Below are positions 8,551-11,833 of a stretch of 11,833 bases of DNA, piece by piece (the first letter of the stretch is position 1; the number at the start of each line of letters is the position of its first letter). The translations under genes and the position numbers were made by a program. Location: NCBI GenBank assembly GCA_036272915.1, contig DATAXV010000019.1, forward strand, positions 1 through 11,833, in the 5' to 3' direction. This DNA is from DATAXV01 sp036272915 (GTDB lineage Bacteria; Chloroflexota; Dormibacteria; Dormibacterales; Dormibacteraceae). The notes under the pieces were generated by a model. The model was not told the DNA's origin. It saw only the letters and a list, made by a program, of their open reading frames with translations, and did no database searches.

Positions 8551-9340
8551 GGGGGCCGAGCTCGGCCCCCTGCTCGAGCGTCTCCGCCGGTGGGGCCCGG
8601 CGGCGACGCTGCACAGCGCCGCGGCCGGCGCCCCCGTCCCCCCGCTCCGTCCGCTTCCCGAGCTGGTCCACGACTACGCCGCGGAGATCGGGACGGCCTG
8701 CATGCCGGTCGCCGCGTCGCAGTTCCTCCAGCGCTACGCCTACCGCCTGCTCACGCCCGCCGTCATCGCCTGGATCACCGAGGACGTGATCCCCGACCTC
8801 GGCCTCGCCAACACCAGGGTCCGGTACGGGACGGGCAGGGATCTCTCGTTCACCCTGGTCCACCCCGTCGGCGCCGGCCCGGTGACCTGGGACGAGGGGG
8901 TGGCCTGGGTCGCCCGGCGCCTGGTCGAGGGCCATCTCCAGCCGGTGATGGCCGAGCTCGCCGACGCCTTCCGGCTCAACCCGCGACCGCTCCGGATGAA
9001 CGCAGCCGCCCCGCTCCTGTACACGTTCGCCGTGTGCGATCGCGTCCCCGCGCTGAGGAGCAGGGGCAGGGGGGTGATGGACGGGGTGCTGGCGGCCCTG
9101 TTCGGTGGTGAGCGGCCCCGCCTGATCGCCGCCGATCCGGCGTGTGGCGGGCGGCTGCAGCTGCTCGACCGCCGGTGCTGCTGTCTCAAGCACCTCCTGC
9201 CCGGCGCCACCGGCTGCGCCGAGTGTCCGCTGCTGCCGGAGGCGGATCGCCGCGCCCGCATCGGCGACCTCGCCGGCCGCGACGAGCTGCTGCCCGATCT
9301 GCACCCGCCGGACCTCCGGCCGGGACCGGTCCCGGGCTGA
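8531..9340 (+). CDS. fhuF: FhuF-like [2Fe-2S] ferric-siderophore reductase
   Basis: This 269-residue cytoplasmic protein carries the FhuF C-terminal cluster signature Cys-Cys-x10-Cys-x2-Cys: C217, C218, C229 and C232, with an extra cysteine C216 immediately before (RCCCLKH...GCAEC). FhuF proteins bind a [2Fe-2S] centre and reduce ferric iron in imported hydroxamate complexes so that it is released. The N-terminal region (LVHDYAAEIGTACMPVAASQF, then LTPAVIAWITEDVIPDL) fits the family, which is related to the palm region of NIS synthetases. It overlaps the preceding gene by 20 bases; ATG 8531 has no good Shine-Dalgarno, so translation probably depends on coupling. Its place as last gene of a hydroxamate operon supports a role in iron recovery from the encoded siderophore. 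Symbol by family, not by proven orthology. Confidence 0.87.
   Translation: MCRSAAEGAELGPLLERLRRWGPAATLHSAAAGAPVPPLRPLPELVHDYAAEIGTACMPVAASQFLQRYAYRLLTPAVIAWITEDVIPDLGLANTRVRYGTGRDLSFTLVHPVGAGPVTWDEGVAWVARRLVEGHLQPVMAELADAFRLNPRPLRMNAAAPLLYTFAVCDRVPALRSRGRGVMDGVLAALFGGERPRLIAADPACGGRLQLLDRRCCCLKHLLPGATGCAECPLLPEADRRARIGDLAGRDELLPDLHPPDLRPGPVPG
9320..9335. terminator. 16-bp perfect palindrome at the convergent fhuF/tetR gene ends (possible terminator)
   Basis: CCGGGACCGGTCCCGG is self-complementary over all 16 positions and lies in the last codons of the fhuF-like gene, just before the convergent regulator's stop. An RNA hairpin from it would be very stable, with a stem of about six G/C-rich pairs. 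There is no U-tract on either side, so it is not a classical intrinsic terminator, and in DNA this GC-rich such palindromes can arise by chance. Position between convergent genes is the main argument. Confidence 0.25.
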
Positions 9341-9341
9341 C

Positions 9342-9929
9342 TCAGGCCCCGGGCGTGGCCAGCCCGCCCATGGCGCGGAGGCCGAGGACGATGTCGGATC
9401 CGGAGGGCGAGTGGTCGGGGTCGGTCAGGCACATGGCGACGACCCCGCCGAGCAGGGCCAGGTGGACCGCGCCGACGCGCCGCGCGTCCTGCTCGCTGAC
9501 CAGCTCCTCGTCGACGCCCAGGACCATGGCGGCGAAGGAGTGGCGCACGGCCGCCTGACCCTCGGCCAGCTGCCGGCGCAGCTCGGGCGAGCGCTGCGCC
9601 TCGACCAGCGCCTCCAGGTTCGCCACCCACAGCGGCCGCCGCCGGTGGATGGACTCGATGATCCGCTCCCACATCGCCTCCAGCCGGCGCTCGGACGGCG
9701 CCGCCGGGTCGGCGGCGCCCATCGCGCCGGCCACCTCCCGCTCCCACTCCTCCATGGACTGAAAGAAGGCCTCCATCAGCAGGCGCTCCCTGGAGCCGAA
9801 GTGATAGCCGATGGCGGCGTGGCTGATCCCACCCGAGGCGGCGGCGATGTCACGGACCGTGGTCCGCCCCCAGCCACGCTCCTCGAGGCAGCGCCTCGCC
9901 CCGGCCAGGAGGTCCTCGCGATTTCCCAC
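9342..9929 (-). CDS. TetR/AcrR-family transcriptional repressor
   Basis: This 195-residue regulator has the N-terminal TetR DNA-binding domain: residues 24-44 (TVRDIAAASGG then ISHAAIGYHF) form the helix-turn-helix, followed by GSRERLLMEAF. The rest should be the helical ligand-binding and dimerisation domain, which is poorly conserved and gives no ligand clue. The start is GTG 9929; no upstream in-frame start is visible, and a nearby ATG 11 bases upstream is out of frame. There is no Shine-Dalgarno, but a TATGAT element ends seven bases before the start, which suggests a leaderless transcript. Its stop lies one base beyond the convergent fhuF-like stop. It diverges from a flavin monooxygenase, the usual arrangement for a TetR protein that represses its neighbour and itself. 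Confidence 0.9.
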   Translation of the reverse strand: MGNREDLLAGARRCLEERGWGRTTVRDIAAASGGISHAAIGYHFGSRERLLMEAFFQSMEEWEREVAGAMGAADPAAPSERRLEAMWERIIESIHRRRPLWVANLEALVEAQRSPELRRQLAEGQAAVRHSFAAMVLGVDEELVSEQDARRVGAVHLALLGGVVAMCLTDPDHSPSGSDIVLGLRAMGGLATPGA

Positions 9930-9935
9930 GGCGCG

Positions 9936-9941
9936 ATCATA
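9936..9941 (-). promoter_or_regulatory. Candidate -10 element of the TetR-type gene (leaderless)
   Basis: The minus strand reads TATGAT here, matching TATAAT at 5 of 6 positions. The usual spacing to the transcription start puts +1 at about 9929-9930, coinciding with the GTG start codon at 9929. No clear -35 is visible at the expected distance; that interval is occupied by the tandem repeats. Confidence 0.45.
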
Positions 9942-9951
9942 TCAGCCTGTA

Positions 9952-9990
9952 GACCAGATGGATTAACCATATGGATTGACCATTTGGACA
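9952..9990. repeat. Three tandem 13-bp repeats with CCANNTGG cores, probable TetR operators
   Basis: Three consecutive units are seen: GACCAGATGGATT (9952-9964), AACCATATGGATT (9965-9977) and GACCATTTGGACA (9978-9990). Each has a dyad CCANNTGG core (9954, 9967 and 9980), at an exact 13-base period. The third unit overlaps the TTGACC -35 candidate of the monooxygenase (9976-9981), and the array covers the expected -35 zone of the regulator gene. This is the arrangement expected of a cooperative repressor site, but which protein binds is inferred only from the adjacent TetR gene. Confidence 0.7.
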
Positions 9991-10004
9991 AATCCTTGTA
10001 AGGT
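9976..10004 (+). promoter_or_regulatory. Candidate promoter of the monooxygenase-methyltransferase unit
   Basis: TTGACC (9976-9981, 5 of 6 to the -35 consensus) is followed after 17 bases by TAAGGT (9999-10004, a weak -10). The start of transcription would fall around 10011, only a few bases before the ATG at 10015, so the mRNA would be leaderless or nearly so. The -10 assignment is weak. Confidence 0.4.
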
Positions 10005-10014
10005 CCGTCTGGTC
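10003..10014. promoter_or_regulatory. Fourth, inverted copy of the TetR-operator-like element
   Basis: GTCCGTCTGGTC is, on the other strand, GACCAGACGGAC, which matches the first tandem unit (GACCAGATGGAT) at 10 of 12 positions in opposite orientation. It ends directly before the ATG at 10015 and overlaps the end of the -10 candidate, so occupancy could block transcription start. Together with the three tandem units it would frame the promoter. Confidence 0.5.
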
Positions 10015-11244
10015 ATGAGTGAAAGCACGACGGGAAGAGTCCTCATCTCCGGGGCCGGCGTCGCCGGACCGGCCCTCGCCTACTGGCTCGATCGCTTCGG
10101 CTTCGAGCCAACGGTGGTCGAGGTCGCCCCGGCGCTCCGGGAGGGCGGTCAGGCGGTGGACTTCCGCGGCGAGGCCCACCTCCGGCTCCTGGGCCGGATG
10201 GGGATCCTCGACGAGATCCGGGCCCAGCAGGTCCACATGGGAGCGACCTCCTTCGTCGACGCCAGGGGCGATCGCCAGGCCGGCCTGGACGACGAGTTCG
10301 CCAGCGGCGATGTCGAGATCATGCGCGGCGACCTCACCCGGATCCTGCACCGGGCCACCGCCGATCGCGCCGAGTACGTCTTCGGCGACTCGGTCACGTC
10401 CATCGAGGAGGACGCTGCCGGGGTGGCGGTGACCTTCCGCAACGCCGCGCCCGCCCGTTACGACCTGGTCGTCGGCGCGGACGGTCTCCATTCGAACGTC
10501 CGGCGGCTGGTCTTCGGCGAGGAGTCGCGCTTCGTCGAGCACATGGGCTACTACGTCGCCAGCTTCAGCGCCGACGACCGGCCGCTGCCGGCGCGGACGG
10601 GCTGGATTCAGTGCGTTCCCGGCCGCGCCGCCGGACTGAGCAGCTCGGAGCGATCGACGCGAGGCACCGTCTACTTCGCCTCCCCGGCGCTGGACTACGA
10701 TCGCCACGACGCCGCGGCGCAGAAGCGGATCGTGGCCGATCACATGAAGGGCGTGGAAGGGCAGGTGCCGAGGGTCCTCGACTCGATGTGGCGGGCACCG
10801 GACCTGTACCTCGATTCGATCAGCCAGGTCCACATGGAGGAGTGGTCGAAGGGGCGGGTGACGCTGCTCGGCGACGCCGGCTACGGCGGCACCATCGGCG
10901 GCATGGGCACGGGGGTCGCGCTGGTCGCCGCCTACGTGCTGGCCGGGGAGCTGGCGGCCTCGCCTCGAGACCATGTCGCCGCCTTCCGCCGGTACTCCGA
11001 CCGCGTCCGCGACTTCGCCCTTCGCTGCCAGAAGGGCGCCGCCTCGGTCGGGCCCTTCATGGCGCCGAGGTCGCGGCTGGGCATCTGGGCGCGCAACCAG
11101 ACCCTGCGGGCCATGTACCTGATGCCGGGGAAGGGCCTGATGGAGCGGATGGCGGCGGGAAGGGCGTCAGGCATCGACCTCCCCGACTACCCGAGCTCGG
11201 ACGCGATGCCGGTGCCGGTCGTTCCTGGGACACTACCGACATGA
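10015..11244 (+). CDS. FAD-dependent monooxygenase (PHBH/TetX-like group A flavoprotein)
   Basis: This 409-residue class A flavoprotein monooxygenase is of the p-hydroxybenzoate hydroxylase superfamily. Landmarks in order: the FAD-binding GAGVAG (13-18) with E at the end of the following strand (TVVEVAP), EGGQAVDFRGEAHLRLLGRMG, the VVGADGLHSNVRR DG motif (152-164), and the second FAD motif LLGDAGYGGTIGGMGTG with G286-D287, followed by ALVAAYVLAGEL. Such enzymes hydroxylate aromatic or polyketide-like molecules with NAD(P)H and O2, and relatives include tetracycline- and rifamycin-inactivating proteins. No substrate can be assigned. ATG 10015 is preferred over an in-frame TTG at 9976 because the latter lies inside the promoter/operator repeats. 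It overlaps the methyltransferase by four bases (ATGA) and is divergent from the TetR gene, which probably controls it. Confidence 0.88.
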   Translation: MSESTTGRVLISGAGVAGPALAYWLDRFGFEPTVVEVAPALREGGQAVDFRGEAHLRLLGRMGILDEIRAQQVHMGATSFVDARGDRQAGLDDEFASGDVEIMRGDLTRILHRATADRAEYVFGDSVTSIEEDAAGVAVTFRNAAPARYDLVVGADGLHSNVRRLVFGEESRFVEHMGYYVASFSADDRPLPARTGWIQCVPGRAAGLSSSERSTRGTVYFASPALDYDRHDAAAQKRIVADHMKGVEGQVPRVLDSMWRAPDLYLDSISQVHMEEWSKGRVTLLGDAGYGGTIGGMGTGVALVAAYVLAGELAASPRDHVAAFRRYSDRVRDFALRCQKGAASVGPFMAPRSRLGIWARNQTLRAMYLMPGKGLMERMAAGRASGIDLPDYPSSDAMPVPVVPGTLPT

Positions 11245-11833
11245 ACTCAGACGACTGGAAGGCGCGGCAGGCGTCCTCGTTCGGGGCGATCGCGTCGATC
11301 TACCGGCGCGGCCGCCCGTCCTATCCGACCGAGGCGCTGGACTGGCTGGTGCCCGAGGGCAGTCCCCGGGTCCTCGATCTCGGCGCCGGCACCGGGAAGC
11401 TGACCGAGCAGCTCGTCGCCCGCGGCCTGGACGTCGTCGCCGTGGAGCCGTCGGACGGCATGCGGGAGGAGTTCGCGAAGGCGCTCCCGGGCGTCCCGAT
11501 CCTCGCCGGGGCCGGCGAGAGCATCCCTCTCGACGACGCCTCGGTGGACGCCGTGCTGGTCGCCCAGGCCTGGCACTGGGTCGATCCCGAGCGGGCCGTG
11601 CCCGAGGTGGCGCGCGTGCTCAGGCCGGGCGGCCGGCTGGGGCTGATCTGGAACGTCCGCGACGAGCGCGAGGCGTGGCTCGCGGACCTGGGCCGGATCA
11701 TCCACGTCGAGGGCGACCAGGACATGCACACGAACGACGCCGTGGCGGGGCCGCCCTTCGGCCCGTTCGAGCACACCGTGATCGAATGGACCCACCACCT
11801 GTCCCCGGATCGCCTGATCGACATGGTGACCTC
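11241..11833 (+). CDS. Class I SAM-dependent methyltransferase, 5' part (cut by window edge)
   Basis: The reading frame is open to the end of the window (197 complete codons). It has the Rossmann methyltransferase start: SSFGAIASIYRRGRPSYP (12-29, the RPSYP pattern of one common SAM-methyltransferase subfamily), motif I VLDLGAGTGKLT (44-55), VVAVEPSDGM with the acidic residue expected to bind the ribose, AQAWHWVDPERAVPEVARVLRPGG, and then GLIWNVRD. The small-molecule substrate is unknown. ATG 11241 overlaps the monooxygenase stop as ATGA, so the two are co-translated and presumably act in the same process or are induced by the same signal. Members of this subfamily are usually about 240-260 residues, so perhaps 50 residues are missing. 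Confidence 0.85.
   Translation, partial: MNSDDWKARQASSFGAIASIYRRGRPSYPTEALDWLVPEGSPRVLDLGAGTGKLTEQLVARGLDVVAVEPSDGMREEFAKALPGVPILAGAGESIPLDDASVDAVLVAQAWHWVDPERAVPEVARVLRPGGRLGLIWNVRDEREAWLADLGRIIHVEGDQDMHTNDAVAGPPFGPFEHTVIEWTHHLSPDRLIDMVT

Larger units (their letters stand above)
9930..10014. promoter_or_regulatory. Divergent control region between tetR-type regulator and monooxygenase
   Basis: These 85 bases contain no gene and are much richer in A and T than their surroundings. They hold a candidate -10 for the regulator, a candidate promoter for the monooxygenase, and four copies of a CCANNTGG-like element described separately. The region is the natural place for autoregulation by the TetR-family protein. 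Confidence 0.75.

Noticed and set aside
9976..9978. TTG at 9976 as start of the FAD monooxygenase
   Set aside because: It lies inside the tandem operator-like repeats and the -35 candidate. The flavoprotein homology begins just after ATG 10015, with the FAD motif at residues 13-18.

Overview
The window is GC-rich DNA (GC-dominated third codon positions and long antisense shadow ORFs) that is almost fully coding. It looks like a free-living monoderm bacterium, most likely an actinomycete or a similarly GC-rich soil phylum. Reasons: frequent GTG starts, 4-bp overlapping start/stop junctions, probable leaderless promoters, and a siderophore operon that ends in a FhuF-like reductase with no TonB-dependent receptor beside it. 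The phylum cannot be fixed from this sequence alone.

Region 1 (1-575): the 5' part of an FTR1-family high-affinity iron permease on the minus strand, then a 122-bp divergent promoter region. This region carries a 22-bp inverted repeat that overlaps the candidate promoter elements of both flanking genes, so it is a plausible shared iron-responsive operator.

Region 2 (576-9340, plus strand): a seven-gene operon for an NRPS-independent (NIS) hydroxamate siderophore. Its order matches the rhizobactin 1021 genes rhbABCDEF: 2,4-diaminobutyrate aminotransferase, diaminobutyrate decarboxylase, IucA/IucC synthetase, AlcB/IucB-type N-acyltransferase, IucD-type amine N-monooxygenase, second IucA/IucC synthetase. 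A FhuF-like [2Fe-2S] ferric-siderophore reductase follows. The expected logic is aspartate semialdehyde to 2,4-diaminobutyrate to 1,3-diaminopropane, then N-hydroxylation and N-acylation, then two ATP-dependent condensations onto citrate. That would give a schizokinen-like bis-hydroxamate, with iron released in the cytoplasm by the FhuF-like protein. Every gene junction is an overlap, so the genes are probably translationally coupled. No exporter, binding protein or ABC importer lies in the window.

Region 3 (9342-11833): a separate small module. A TetR-family repressor (minus strand) diverges from an FAD-dependent monooxygenase (plus strand), which overlaps a class I SAM-dependent methyltransferase that runs off the window. 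The 85-bp gap between the divergent genes holds three tandem 13-bp repeats with CCANNTGG cores and a fourth inverted copy, probably operators for the TetR protein. Substrates of the monooxygenase and methyltransferase are unknown.

The window holds no RNA genes, insertion sequences, CRISPR arrays or prophage genes that I can see. The enzymes are all recognisable families; the less ordinary material is in the regulatory DNA and the gene junctions.
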